64,000 nt of DNA from an uncultured Myxococcales bacterium. Its GTDB lineage: Bacteria; Myxococcota_A; UBA9042. The stretch lies in the NCBI GenBank assembly GCA_903842345.1, contig CAIMLR010000027.1:124001-188000 (forward strand). Reading direction: 5' to 3'. Below are positions 9,482-18,466 of this stretch, in pieces. The position numbers and the translations under genes are program-made. How positions within the stretch are numbered: the stretch's first letter is position 1; each line of letters opens with the position of its first letter. The notes beneath the pieces were generated by a model. That model ran no database searches. It saw nothing but the letters and a program-made list of their open reading frames with translations, and was not told the origin of the DNA.

Positions 9482-10420
9482 ATGCCCGCCCTGAGTGATC
9501 GCAGCTTCAATCCCAAAGCTTGGGGCAAGCTCGGTCTGTACGCCATCGGTCTCGTCATCCTCGCGATCCTCGTCTGGGCTTCATCGATCTTCTTTGAGAA
9601 GTTCGTGGAGAACCCGCGCCTGTTGGAAAAGCGGTTCCACGATCCCGTGGGTCGGGTGGGCATGACGTCCACGCGCATCGCGCATCTGGGCAAGGACGCG
9701 GTGCCAACGCTCGTGGGCGACATGGCGAGCAACGCGCCGGCGGAACGGTCCAAGTCCCTGGAGCTGCTGTCGGGCATTGACGATCCGCGCGTGGTGCCGA
9801 CGTTGAACGGCGCGCTCAAGGATCGCGACATCGGTGTGCGCTTGACGGCGCTCGCGGGACTGGGACGCACGGGCAAGCCGGAGGCGGCGGCGGCGCTGTG
9901 GCCATTGACCCAATCGGACGACGATTTGCTGCGGCTGCGGGCGATTGTGGCGCTGGGTCTTTGCGGCGGCGATGCCGACGTCGCCAAGCTTGTCGCCGCG
10001 GCGCTCGCGACAAACGGTCAGGAACGCGCGCTGTTCGCCTGGTCGGCAGGTCGCGTGCAGCGGCGGTTGCAGAGCCTCAAGCTGAACGCGGACAAGCCGG
10101 AGATCGCCGGATACGTGCCGCCCGCGCCCGAGTACACGAGCGACGAGCAGATTCACGCGCGGCAGGTCGATGTGGACGTGCTGACGGCGGACATCGATGC
10201 CGGCAAGGACATTGCCAGGAACGGCGTCAAGCTCAATGAACTGACCGACGTCGGCTTTGCCACGTGGAATCAGGGGCATCAAATCGCGATCCAGGTGCTG
10301 GCCGTGCGGGGTCCGGAGAAGTCGCTCGCGTCGGCTGGGGATGCGCTGCCGATGGAGCCGGTCAAGCCGACCGCGCAGAAATTGCAGCTGGACGAGAAGT
10401 CACCGCAGCCAGCGCCTTAG
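9482..10420 (+). CDS. Membrane-anchored HEAT-repeat protein
   Basis: A 312-residue protein with one N-terminal membrane helix (about residues 17-39) and a soluble region of helical repeats. Phrases such as RVVPTLNGALKDRDIGVRLTAL and LLRLRAIVALGLCGGDADVAKL are typical of HEAT / PBS-lyase-like repeats, which scaffold protein-protein contacts. The C-terminus is charged and carries no enzymatic motif. The gene sits between the lipoprotein cluster and a two-component system but has its own spacing on both sides. No partner can be named. Confidence 0.75.
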   Translation: MPALSDRSFNPKAWGKLGLYAIGLVILAILVWASSIFFEKFVENPRLLEKRFHDPVGRVGMTSTRIAHLGKDAVPTLVGDMASNAPAERSKSLELLSGIDDPRVVPTLNGALKDRDIGVRLTALAGLGRTGKPEAAAALWPLTQSDDDLLRLRAIVALGLCGGDADVAKLVAAALATNGQERALFAWSAGRVQRRLQSLKLNADKPEIAGYVPPAPEYTSDEQIHARQVDVDVLTADIDAGKDIARNGVKLNELTDVGFATWNQGHQIAIQVLAVRGPEKSLASAGDALPMEPVKPTAQKLQLDEKSPQPAP

Positions 10421-10450
10421 CTGGATACCCCCTGTGGTACGGGAGTGAGC

Positions 10451-11167
10451 ATGGGTCGCCTGTTGATTATTGACGATGACGTCCGGTTGGGCGCGCTGCT
10501 GGAGCGGTTGCTCAAGCCGGAGGGCTTTCAGGTCACGCTGGTGACGGACGGCTTGCAGGGCGTGCGGCGCGCGACGTCGGAAGTGTTTGACCTCCTCGTG
10601 CTTGACGTGATGCTGCCTGGCATGGACGGCTTTGAAGTGCTGCGGCGGATTCGCGCGAGCTCCAAAGTGCCGGTCATCATGCTGACGGCCAAGGGCAGCG
10701 ACAACGATCGCATCGTCGGGCTGGAGCTGGGCGCGGACGACTACCTGTCCAAGCCGTTCAATCCGCGTGAGCTCGTGGCGCGCATCCGCGCCGTGCTGCG
10801 CCGGGCGGAAGGCGGCTCGCCGTCGCCGGTGACGGAAACGCTGCGGGTCGGCGATCTGATCATGGACACCGCACGCCGTGAAGTGTCCGCCGATGGCAAC
10901 GCGGTGCAGCTGACGACGACCGAGTTCGACCTGCTCCGCTGCTTCCTGCGCCATCCGGGTCAGGTGCTCAGCCGCGATGCGCTCATGGACATGCTGCGCG
11001 GCGTTGGCTACGCGGCGTATGACCGTTCGATCGATGTGCACGTGAAGAACCTTCGCGCCAAGATTGAGTCGGATTCGCGCCAGCCGCGCTACATCAAGAC
11101 CATCTGGGGTACCGGCTACATGCTCGCCGCGGACCGCCCCAAGTCCGGCGCGACCGAATTGGGCTGA
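10451..11167 (+). CDS. OmpR/PhoB-family response regulator
   Basis: This 238-residue protein has an N-terminal receiver domain with the acidic pair in IDDD near the start. The phospho-acceptor Asp is in LLVLDVMLPGMDGFEVL and the conserved Lys is in DDYLSKPFNPREL. A C-terminal winged-helix DNA-binding domain follows (VQLTTTEFDLLRCFLRHPG through YIKTIWGTGYML). ATG 10451 is preferred over GTG 10445 because GGGAG at 10441-10445 is well spaced for it. The cognate kinase follows 8 nt after the stop, so the pair is an operon. Target genes are not evident; the polysaccharide deacetylase just downstream is a possible target. Confidence 0.95.
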   Translation: MGRLLIIDDDVRLGALLERLLKPEGFQVTLVTDGLQGVRRATSEVFDLLVLDVMLPGMDGFEVLRRIRASSKVPVIMLTAKGSDNDRIVGLELGADDYLSKPFNPRELVARIRAVLRRAEGGSPSPVTETLRVGDLIMDTARREVSADGNAVQLTTTEFDLLRCFLRHPGQVLSRDALMDMLRGVGYAAYDRSIDVHVKNLRAKIESDSRQPRYIKTIWGTGYMLAADRPKSGATELG

Positions 11168-11175
11168 ATCCGCCC

Positions 11176-12384
11176 ATGTCGGACACCCAGCACCCCAGCA
11201 TCCAGCCTGCGCGCATGACGCCCTTGGCGCAGCCGATTGCCCGGCCGCAGCTGGCGCCCCTGGGTTTGGCGCGCGGAGAAATCGTCGCCATCGCGGTGAC
11301 GATCGCCACGCTGAGCGCGCTCGGCGCGGCGGCGGTCACGGTTTGGCAAAGTCGCATGACGCTCGCGGGTACGGAGCTCGCGGCGCTCTTCGCGGCGGCG
11401 GTGGGTACGGCGGTCCTGCTCGGGACGTCGCTGACGCTGACTCAGGGCCTGCGCGAACGGGCGCGGATCCTGCGCGAGACGGCCGTGGAAATCGGCCTGG
11501 GCGATCTGTCCGTGCGCGCGCCGATCGAGCCGTTTGACGATCTGGGCGCGCTGGGCCAGAGCCTCAACGCCATGGCGGAACGCATCGCGCGCATGTTGCA
11601 GGCGCAGCGGGACCTGCTGGCGGGCATTTCCCACGAGCTGCGCTCGCCGCTGGCGCGCATTGAAGTGGCGCTGGAACTGATTCGCATTGAGCTGGACCGC
11701 GAGCGGGCGCGCGCGCCACAAGGCAAGGACCGCCGCCGCAATGAGGGCGAAGAACTGCTGCAGGAGCTGCACGAAGAAGTGCGGCTGTTGGAAGAGCACA
11801 TCGGCCGCCTGTTGGAAGCGCAGCGCGTCGGCATGGACCGGGTGCTGCTGCATCGGGGCGAGGTCGACATCGACTCGCTGACGCAGACCGTCTTGCGGCG
11901 TGAGCGGCATCGGCTGGAGCGGCTGGGCTTTCAGTTTGAGTTGACGCTCGACAGCCTCGGGTCGGTCGTGTCGGGCGACGCCAATGCGCTGGATCGCGTG
12001 CTCTCGACGCTGATCGAGAACGCCATCCGCTACGCCGCGGAGGACACGTCGGTGGACGGCGTGCCGTGCCCGCCGCAACTGCAGATCGAGACCAACCGCG
12101 ACGCCAACGGCGCGATCATCCGCGTGATGGACCGCGGGCCGGGATTGTCCGAGGAGGAATGCACGCGGGTTTTTGAAGCGTTCTACCGGAGCCCCAGCGC
12201 CCGCGCGCGCATCGCCATCGGCAGCGGCCTTGGGCTCTTCCTCGTCAAACGCACTGTGGAAGCGCACAACGGGACCGTTCGTGCGGTGGCGCGCCAAGGC
12301 GGCGGCCTGATTATCGAGATCCGCCTGCCGGTCATTGGCCAGACGGAACTGCGCGAGACGGTGAAGATTCGCGCGGTCAAGTAG
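11176..12384 (+). CDS. Sensor histidine kinase paired with the OmpR-type regulator
   Basis: 402 residues with two N-terminal membrane helices (about 36-58 and 66-88) joined by only a very short loop. There is therefore no periplasmic sensor domain, as in intramembrane-sensing kinases. A HAMP-like linker (about 90-145) precedes the H-box ISHELRSPLARIEVA. The ATPase domain shows the N-box LIENAIRYA, G1 DRGPGLS, the F-box FEAFYR and G2 GSGLGLFLVK, so the kinase looks complete and active. It is translated directly behind its response regulator. The stimulus is unknown; envelope state is plausible for this topology. Confidence 0.95.
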   Translation: MSDTQHPSIQPARMTPLAQPIARPQLAPLGLARGEIVAIAVTIATLSALGAAAVTVWQSRMTLAGTELAALFAAAVGTAVLLGTSLTLTQGLRERARILRETAVEIGLGDLSVRAPIEPFDDLGALGQSLNAMAERIARMLQAQRDLLAGISHELRSPLARIEVALELIRIELDRERARAPQGKDRRRNEGEELLQELHEEVRLLEEHIGRLLEAQRVGMDRVLLHRGEVDIDSLTQTVLRRERHRLERLGFQFELTLDSLGSVVSGDANALDRVLSTLIENAIRYAAEDTSVDGVPCPPQLQIETNRDANGAIIRVMDRGPGLSEEECTRVFEAFYRSPSARARIAIGSGLGLFLVKRTVEAHNGTVRAVARQGGGLIIEIRLPVIGQTELRETVKIRAVK

Positions 12385-12396
12385 CGGCAAGAACGC

Positions 12397-12425
12397 TTGC
12401 GCGAAACGTCAGCAGACCCGACACT
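12397..12425 (+). promoter_or_regulatory. Promoter for the deacetylase gene, possibly leaderless
   Basis: TTGCGC (12397-12402), a 17-nt spacer and GACACT (12420-12425) precede the ATG at 12432 by only 6 nt. No Shine-Dalgarno sequence is visible, so the transcript would begin at or next to the start codon. Confidence 0.5.
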
Positions 12426-12431
12426 GGGTGC

Positions 12432-13310
12432 ATGAACAGCTCTGTCCTCCACGGCTGGACCCTCGACGTCGAAGACTGGTTCCACATCCTGGAATACGAC
12501 CGCGCGCCCGATCCGGCGGCATGGCGGCGTCAGGAGCGGCGGGTCCACATCGGCACGGAGCGCATGCTCGACGCGCTCGACATCCGCGGCGTCAAGGCGA
12601 CGTTTTTCGTGCTCGGCTGGGTCGCGGAAGTGGCCCCGGACCTCGTCGCTGAAATCGCCCGGCGCGGCCACGACGTGGGCTCGCACGGTCACATGCACCA
12701 ACTGCTCGAGCACCTGGGTCCGGACGCTTTTGCCCGCGATCTGGACCAGTCGCTCGCCGCGCTCCACCGCGCCACGCATCGCGACGTCACCTGTTTTCGC
12801 GCGCCGGGTTTCTCCCTGGGCCCGCGGCAAACGTGGGCGCTGCCGATTCTCGCGTCCCGCGGCATCACGCTGGATTCCTCGCTCTTTCTGGCGGATCGGG
12901 CCCATGGCGGCTATCCGCTCAATCGCACGCGGCCTTTTGACATCGTGCTGCCGGACGGAAAGACGATCCTGGAAGTCCCCGTCGTGCCGTTGCGCTTTGG
13001 CAGCCGCGATCTGGCGTTCTCGGGCGGCGGCTACCTGCGCCTCCTGCCCAAGGCGGCGCTACAGGCGGCGTTCGGCGCGTTTGACCTGCGCAAGACGCCC
13101 GCCGTGCTGTATCTGCATCCGCGCGAGCTCGACCCGGAACAGCCGCGCATGCCTTTGCCGCTGGTTCGTCGGTTCAAGTACTACGTCGGCCTGGACGGCG
13201 TGGCCGACAAAGTGTCGATGCTGCTCGACCAGTTTCGCTTCGGCACGCTGGCGCAAGTGGCCGCGCACACGCCGCGCGACCTGCCGCTCGTGCTGGACGG
13301 CATTGCCTGA
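12432..13310 (+). CDS. Polysaccharide deacetylase, DUF3473 / XrtA-associated type
   Basis: This 292-residue cytoplasm-sized enzyme of the NodB-homology family starts with the TLDVEDWFHI motif. That motif marks deacetylases found in PEP-CTERM/exosortase exopolysaccharide loci. Metal and catalytic signatures are present: the DVEDW aspartates, GSHGHMHQLL with its paired His, and FRAPGFSL. The C-terminal part (LYLHPRELDPEQPRMPL, VRRFKYYVGLDG) matches the DUF3473 extension. It would remove N-acetyl groups from an extracellular polysaccharide. No exosortase or PEP-CTERM gene lies in the window, so the pathway assignment comes from the family only. The start has a close -10 box instead of a ribosome site. 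Confidence 0.9.
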   Translation: MNSSVLHGWTLDVEDWFHILEYDRAPDPAAWRRQERRVHIGTERMLDALDIRGVKATFFVLGWVAEVAPDLVAEIARRGHDVGSHGHMHQLLEHLGPDAFARDLDQSLAALHRATHRDVTCFRAPGFSLGPRQTWALPILASRGITLDSSLFLADRAHGGYPLNRTRPFDIVLPDGKTILEVPVVPLRFGSRDLAFSGGGYLRLLPKAALQAAFGAFDLRKTPAVLYLHPRELDPEQPRMPLPLVRRFKYYVGLDGVADKVSMLLDQFRFGTLAQVAAHTPRDLPLVLDGIA

Positions 13311-13448
13311 GTGCGCGCGCCGCGTCGAATTGACCCGCCGACGGCTGGGCTTTCTCCCCAAACTGTTGCTAAGCTCGATCCGCTGCACGGCGCGTCGGTG
13401 TCTCGTGCTGCGCGGCATCCGGCGTTTGATCCTTGAGGCGCGGCAACC

Positions 13449-14513
13449 ATGAACCTTGTGCCCGGCACGCGCGGCAGTCTGGCGGCAGCATTTGTCGGCG
13501 CGCTGGCGATTTTTGCCGCTGCGGCTGCGATGATCGTGTTGCGGACCGGCCGGCATGCCGTGGCCCCCGATGACGCGAGCCTGGCTGCGGCCGCGAAGAT
13601 CCTGATGCGCGACGTGCAAAAAGGCGACGCGATCGGCTTTCACCCGGAGTGGTCGGCGAGCCAGAAGTGGCGTTTTGTCGAGGCGTATCGTCAGAACGCG
13701 CTGAAATACGACGAGTCGCTCATCGTCGGCGATCCGACCGATCTCTGGGACGCCGACGGCTTCAAGCGCCTCTGGGTCGTTTCCACGCACAACCGCGCCG
13801 GGACGTTGAAGTTGCCCGCGCGCCGCCTGCGCGACGAGGATCTGGACCACGGCACTGAACTGCTGCTCTACGACATGGGCGTCTCGCGGACCGCGTACGA
13901 TTTGCGCAAGCACCTCGCGGACGCGGTCGTGGAGCGACAGCAGCCGGACGGCAGCATCAAGCGCTGCATCTGGAACGGCGAAGCCAAGCACATCTGCGGC
14001 GGCGACTGGTGGCTGGACGTGAGCGATGCGGTGCATGAAGTGGGCAATTCCCGCCACAACGGCCTGATGATCCAGCCGGGGGGCCACAACGGCCTCGCGC
14101 GGATCACGTGGCCACGGCCGGCGCCCGCGCGCGTGCTGGCGGGTCGGGTCGGTTTGCGGCTATGGGCGGTGCGCAATGACATCGGCTCAGACGTGAAGGT
14201 GCGCGCGCTCGTCGGCGACCGCGACGTCTGGTCCATCGTGCTGCACAAGGGCGATTTCACCTGGCATCCGTTTGAAGTGCGGCTCGCGCCCGGCGATGCG
14301 GGCAGGCCCGTGGCGTTTGAATTCACTGCGACGGACGGCAATTGGCGGCAAACCGTGATTGACGCGCGGTTGCTGGATGCGACCGAGGCCGCGGCAATCC
14401 CGCCGCCTGCCGCCGTTCCACCGGGAGCGGCGCCCGCCCCCGCCCCCGCCTTGCTCCTCGCGCCCGCGGCCGCACCGCCGGCAAAGAAAGACAAACGTGG
14501 CAAACGCAGTTGA
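13449..14513 (+). CDS. Membrane-anchored protein of unknown function
   Basis: A 354-residue protein with one N-terminal membrane helix (about 12-33) and a long extracytoplasmic region. Residues about 45-180 contain KILMRDVQKGDAIGFHPEW and a discussion-like alternation of charged and aromatic residues without a known motif. The second half (about 190-300) reads like a beta-sandwich (GLMIQPGGHNGLARITWPRP, HPFEVRLAPGDAG). The C-terminus is an Ala/Pro-rich tail ending KKDKRGKRS. A GAGGCG ribosome site precedes ATG 13449. An extended -10 (TGCTAAGCT, 13367-13375) lies upstream. The position after a polysaccharide deacetylase suggests a glycan-related role, but that is inference. Confidence 0.7.
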   Translation: MNLVPGTRGSLAAAFVGALAIFAAAAAMIVLRTGRHAVAPDDASLAAAAKILMRDVQKGDAIGFHPEWSASQKWRFVEAYRQNALKYDESLIVGDPTDLWDADGFKRLWVVSTHNRAGTLKLPARRLRDEDLDHGTELLLYDMGVSRTAYDLRKHLADAVVERQQPDGSIKRCIWNGEAKHICGGDWWLDVSDAVHEVGNSRHNGLMIQPGGHNGLARITWPRPAPARVLAGRVGLRLWAVRNDIGSDVKVRALVGDRDVWSIVLHKGDFTWHPFEVRLAPGDAGRPVAFEFTATDGNWRQTVIDARLLDATEAAAIPPPAAVPPGAAPAPAPALLLAPAAAPPAKKDKRGKRS

Positions 14514-15624
14514 TCTGGATCCGGCCCAAGCCGCTGTGCAGGCGGACGCACTGCTGACCTGGTTCGCGCACAATCAGCGGCGTTTGCCGTGGCGCAATGA
14601 CCCGTCGCCGTATGCGGTACTCGTGTCTGAACTGATGCTGCAACAGACGCGCGTGGACACGGTCCTCGACTACTTCAACCGCTGGCTCGCGCGGTGGCCG
14701 ACCGTGGCGGACTTGGCGCAGGCGAGCCAGTCCGACGTGCTCGCCATGTGGACGGGGCTGGGCTACTACAACCGTGCGCGCAACCTGCATGCCGCGGCGC
14801 AGGCGGTGATGGCGCAGCACGGTGGCGCGATGCCGGCCGATGAGCCGTCGCTGCGGGCGCTGCCCGGGCTGGGTCCGTACACAGTCGGCGCTGTGCGGTC
14901 CATCGCTTTTGGCCAGCCCGCGGCGCTCGTCGATGGCAACGTCGCGCGCGTGCTGTCGCGCTGGACGGCGTTTGCCGGCGATCCGAGCCAGCCCAAAGGC
15001 CGCAACCACATCTGGCGCGTCGCCGAGGCTTGGCTGCTGGAGCCGCTGCCGCACGCGGCGCCCGGTGCGTGGAACCAGGCGCTGATGGAGCTGGGCGCGA
15101 CGGTCTGCACGCCGCGGTCGCCGTCTTGCGGTCGATGTCCGGTGGCGGCGCACTGCGAAGCCCATGCCCAAGGCCGCGCTCAGGCGATTCCGCCGGTCCG
15201 GCAAAAAGCGGCGGCGCAGCTGGTGCGCGCGGCCTATGCCGTCATCATCGCGGACGATGGCGCTCTCGTCGGCGTCGCCGATTCCGAACCGCGGGTGCTG
15301 CTGGGCAAGCGGCCAGACGACGTCCGCTGGGCGGGTCTTTGGGAGCCGCCGGGCGTGGAAGGCGTCGATTGCCTGGACGTGCTCAACGCCCGCCTGCGCG
15401 CGCAAGGTCTGGAGCCCGGCGTGCCGCTCGGCCCGATCGTGCATATCCTGACGCATCGGCGCTACGAGGTGCTGGCGGTGCCGGTGCGGTGTCCCGCCGA
15501 TCAGCTGCCGAGCCTCGCGGCCTTTGACTACGCAGAAGTGCGGGTCCAAGCGGTTTCGCAGGCGCTTGGCAAGGAGAGCGGCCTGTCGCGGCTGGCGCAA
15601 AAATTGCTGGCGACAGTCGTGTAA
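14497..15624 (+). CDS. mutY: Adenine DNA glycosylase MutY
   Basis: This enzyme removes adenine mispaired with 8-oxoguanine in base-excision repair. From GTG 14497 (overlapping the previous stop by 17 nt) the protein has 375 residues, the usual size. The catalytic Glu is in SELMLQQTRV. The helix-hairpin-helix runs through ALPGLGPYTVGAVRSIAFG, with the catalytic Asp in VDGNVARVLSR. The four iron-sulfur cysteines follow the exact MutY spacing C-x6-C-x2-C-x5-C (CTPRSPSCGRCPVAAHC). The C-terminal NUDIX-like domain that recognises 8-oxoG spans about 225-370. The open frame extends upstream inside the preceding gene, but MutY homology begins only after the GTG. Confidence 0.95.
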   Translation: MANAVDLDPAQAAVQADALLTWFAHNQRRLPWRNDPSPYAVLVSELMLQQTRVDTVLDYFNRWLARWPTVADLAQASQSDVLAMWTGLGYYNRARNLHAAAQAVMAQHGGAMPADEPSLRALPGLGPYTVGAVRSIAFGQPAALVDGNVARVLSRWTAFAGDPSQPKGRNHIWRVAEAWLLEPLPHAAPGAWNQALMELGATVCTPRSPSCGRCPVAAHCEAHAQGRAQAIPPVRQKAAAQLVRAAYAVIIADDGALVGVADSEPRVLLGKRPDDVRWAGLWEPPGVEGVDCLDVLNARLRAQGLEPGVPLGPIVHILTHRRYEVLAVPVRCPADQLPSLAAFDYAEVRVQAVSQALGKESGLSRLAQKLLATVV

Positions 15625-15694
15625 TGTTACGTGCAGAATCTGGCGCAACCGCGGCAACGCGGCCAGACTGTGCGCCGGCTTCCGGAGGACGAAG

Positions 15695-17068
15695 ATGGGC
15701 ATCACGTTTGTCGAAAAAGGGGACCGCGGCCGACCGCGCCCGCACGCCAAGGTCGCGCTCGTGCTCGCCGGTGGCGCGATCTCCGGCGGCGCCTTCAAGA
15801 TCGGCGGCCTGATCGCGCTCAACACGCTGCTCGCCAATCGCTCCGTCACGGACTTTGACATCTACGTCGGCATTTCCGCCGGCGCGTTCCTCGCCGCGCC
15901 TTTGGCTGCAGGCGTGGGTCCAGAAGAGATGCTCAAGTCCCTGGAAGGCGCGAGCGACCGCATCGACAAGTTCCGCCCGGTCGATTTCTACCGTCCCAAC
16001 TGGCGCGAATTTGTCAGCCGTCCGCTGCGTTTTGGCCGCGATGCCGTGGGTTTCGTGCCGTCTGCGTCCATGAATCTGGCGCGGTACATGCTGCAGAAGC
16101 GTCCGGAGCTGGTCAGCAGCCTGCGCGACTTCGTCAAGAATCCGAGCTTTGACGCCGCCGAGGCGCTGGTGCAGCCGCTTGTCCAGGAGATGCTGCACGA
16201 CGCGCGCTTCATGCCGGGGCTGAGCTACCTGCCGTCGGGGTTGTTCGTCAACACCGGCATTGAGGAGTTCATCCGCGAGCAGCTGCGCAAGAACGGCGTG
16301 CCCAACGATTTTCGCCTGTTGCACATGGAGCGCGGCAAGTCGCTCTACATTGGCGCGACGCATCTGGACACCGCGGAAGGCGTGGTTTTTGGCCACGATG
16401 AAGACGCGAGCGTGTCAATTTCTGAGGCCGTGCAAGCGTCGTCGGCGATTCCGGGCTTCTACAAGCCGGCGCGCATCCGCGGCAAGGACTACCTGGACGC
16501 GGGCGTCCGGCGCACGGCCAACATCAGCCTCGCGGTCAAGCGCGGCGCGTCGCTTGTGATCGCGTACAATCCGTTCCGACCGTTCGTGAACTACAACGCC
16601 GATCGGCTGCTCAACGGCCAGACGTCGCTCTCCGACATGGGCGTGGCCACGATCATCAACCAGGCGTTCCGCACGATGCTGCACACGCGCCTGATGCTCG
16701 GCATTGAGAAGCTGCAGATGAATCCGGATTTCCACGGGGACGTCATCTTGCTGGAGCCGTCGGAAACCGACGTGAAGTTCTTCCAGACCAATCCGCTCAA
16801 CTTCTGGGCGCGCGCGGAAAGCGCGATGCACGGCTACATCAGCGCGACCGAGGCGTTGGAGCGGCACGCCACGCGAATTGAAGGCATCCTGAAAAGTTAC
16901 GGCATTCGCACGGATTTTGACCGCCTGCGCGAACGTGTGGAAGAAATCCGCGCCAGCGGCTACGACGACAAGACGATCATGCGCGTGCTACAGCGCGATT
17001 TGCATCCGCCGCGCCAGACGGGCCTGGAACCGCCTGTGCCGCTGCGGGTCGTGCGTTCCCAGGGCTGA
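15695..17068 (+). CDS. Patatin-like phospholipase
   Basis: A 457-residue lipid acyl hydrolase of the patatin family, starting at ATG 15695 behind a strong GGAGGA site. The oxyanion loop is LVLAGGAISGGAFKIGG. The nucleophile elbow is GISAG (Ser61), and the Asp of the dyad is in KDYLDAGVRRT. That last motif reads DAG rather than the more common DGG/DGA. There is no signal peptide, so it would act in the cytosol or at the inner membrane unless exported another way. The C-terminal third (ESAMHGYISATEALERHATRIEG) is helical and not part of the catalytic core. The substrate is unknown. Confidence 0.9.
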   Translation: MGITFVEKGDRGRPRPHAKVALVLAGGAISGGAFKIGGLIALNTLLANRSVTDFDIYVGISAGAFLAAPLAAGVGPEEMLKSLEGASDRIDKFRPVDFYRPNWREFVSRPLRFGRDAVGFVPSASMNLARYMLQKRPELVSSLRDFVKNPSFDAAEALVQPLVQEMLHDARFMPGLSYLPSGLFVNTGIEEFIREQLRKNGVPNDFRLLHMERGKSLYIGATHLDTAEGVVFGHDEDASVSISEAVQASSAIPGFYKPARIRGKDYLDAGVRRTANISLAVKRGASLVIAYNPFRPFVNYNADRLLNGQTSLSDMGVATIINQAFRTMLHTRLMLGIEKLQMNPDFHGDVILLEPSETDVKFFQTNPLNFWARAESAMHGYISATEALERHATRIEGILKSYGIRTDFDRLRERVEEIRASGYDDKTIMRVLQRDLHPPRQTGLEPPVPLRVVRSQG

Positions 17069-17092
17069 TCGGCATTTGCAACGAGGACGACA

Positions 17093-18451
17093 ATGGCAAA
17101 GAAACTGTTTGGAACCGATGGTGTGCGCGGCGAGGCCAACGCTGGCGTCATGACGGTGGAAAACGCGCTGCAGATCGGCCGCGCGCTGGGCGTGCTGTGT
17201 CGGCGTCGCCAGGAAGGCATGCGCGTGCTGATCGGCAAGGACACGCGGCGCAGTGGCTACTTGTTTGAAAACGCGCTCGTCGCGGGCCTGTGCTCGGTCG
17301 GCGCTGAGCCGTACATCGTCGGTCCGCTGCCGACGCCGGGCATCGCCTTCATGACGCTGGGCATGCGCGCGGACGCGGGCGTGGTCATTTCCGCGTCGCA
17401 CAATCCGTTCTACGACAACGGCATCAAGATCTTTGGCGCCGACGGCTACAAGCTGGACGACGAACTCGAGCGCAAAATCGAGGAGATGGTTGAGGACCCG
17501 CCGGCGCTGCAGGCGGCGCTCGCGCGGGGCGCGGACATCGGTCGGGCGCATCGCATCGACGACGCGTGGGGCCGGTACGTCGTCAAGCTCAAGACCACGT
17601 TTCCCAATGACCTGACGCTCGACGGCGTGAAGATCGCCATCGATTGCGCCAATGGCGCGGCGTACAAGGTCGCGCCGATGGTGTTTGAAGAGCTCGGCGC
17701 CAAGGTCGTGACGATCAATGCATCGCCAGATGGCGTCAACATCAACGAGAACTGCGGCGCGTTGCACCCGGAAGACCTCGCGCGCACCGTCGTGGAGCAG
17801 GGCTGCGACATGGGCCTCGCGCTCGATGGCGACGCCGATCGGCTGATCCTCGTGGACGAGAATGGCCACATCGTCGACGGCGACCGCATCATGGCGCTCG
17901 TGGCGCTGCGGATGCACGCGGCGGGCACGCTGCGCAAGGCGACGCTGGTCTCCACCGTGATGTCCAATTTTGGCCTGGAGATTGCGATGCGCGCGGCCGG
18001 GATCACGCTGCTGCGGACCGACGTGGGCGATCGCCACGTGGTGGAAGCGATGCGGCGCGGCGGGTTCAACATCGGCGGCGAGCAGTCCGGTCACTTGGTC
18101 TTCCTCGACCATGCGACGACCGGCGACGGCGTGCTGGCCGGCCTGCAGGTGCTGGCGATCGCGGTGCGCGAAGGCGCGCGTGTCAGCGACCTCGCGCGGG
18201 TGATGGAGACGGTGCCGCAGGTGCTCATCAACCTGCCGGTGCGCGACAAGCCGCCGATCGCGAGCATGCCCGCGGTGTCGGGCGCGATTACGGAAGCGGA
18301 AAACGAGCTCGCCGGCTTTGGCCGCGTGCTGGTGCGCTACAGTGGCACGGAGCGCAAGTGCCGGGTGATGGTAGAAGGTCAGGACCGGCAGATGGTGGAG
18401 GCGCACGCGAAGCGCATCGCCGATACCGTTGTCGCCACGATTGGCGTGTAG
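17093..18451 (+). CDS. glmM: Phosphoglucosamine mutase GlmM
   Basis: Converts glucosamine-6-phosphate to glucosamine-1-phosphate on the way to UDP-GlcNAc for peptidoglycan and LPS. The 452-residue length is normal. The N-terminus KLFGTDGVRG is diagnostic. The phosphorylated Ser is in ISASHNPFYDNGIKIFG, the Mg-binding loop is LDGDADRL, and the phosphate-binding loop near the end is VRYSGTERKCRVMVEG. A GAGGACG ribosome site precedes the ATG. pdxJ follows after 15 nt and nnr overlaps pdxJ, so the three are likely one operon. Confidence 0.97.
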   Translation: MAKKLFGTDGVRGEANAGVMTVENALQIGRALGVLCRRRQEGMRVLIGKDTRRSGYLFENALVAGLCSVGAEPYIVGPLPTPGIAFMTLGMRADAGVVISASHNPFYDNGIKIFGADGYKLDDELERKIEEMVEDPPALQAALARGADIGRAHRIDDAWGRYVVKLKTTFPNDLTLDGVKIAIDCANGAAYKVAPMVFEELGAKVVTINASPDGVNINENCGALHPEDLARTVVEQGCDMGLALDGDADRLILVDENGHIVDGDRIMALVALRMHAAGTLRKATLVSTVMSNFGLEIAMRAAGITLLRTDVGDRHVVEAMRRGGFNIGGEQSGHLVFLDHATTGDGVLAGLQVLAIAVREGARVSDLARVMETVPQVLINLPVRDKPPIASMPAVSGAITEAENELAGFGRVLVRYSGTERKCRVMVEGQDRQMVEAHAKRIADTVVATIGV

Positions 18452-18466
18452 CTTCAGGAGGACGCG

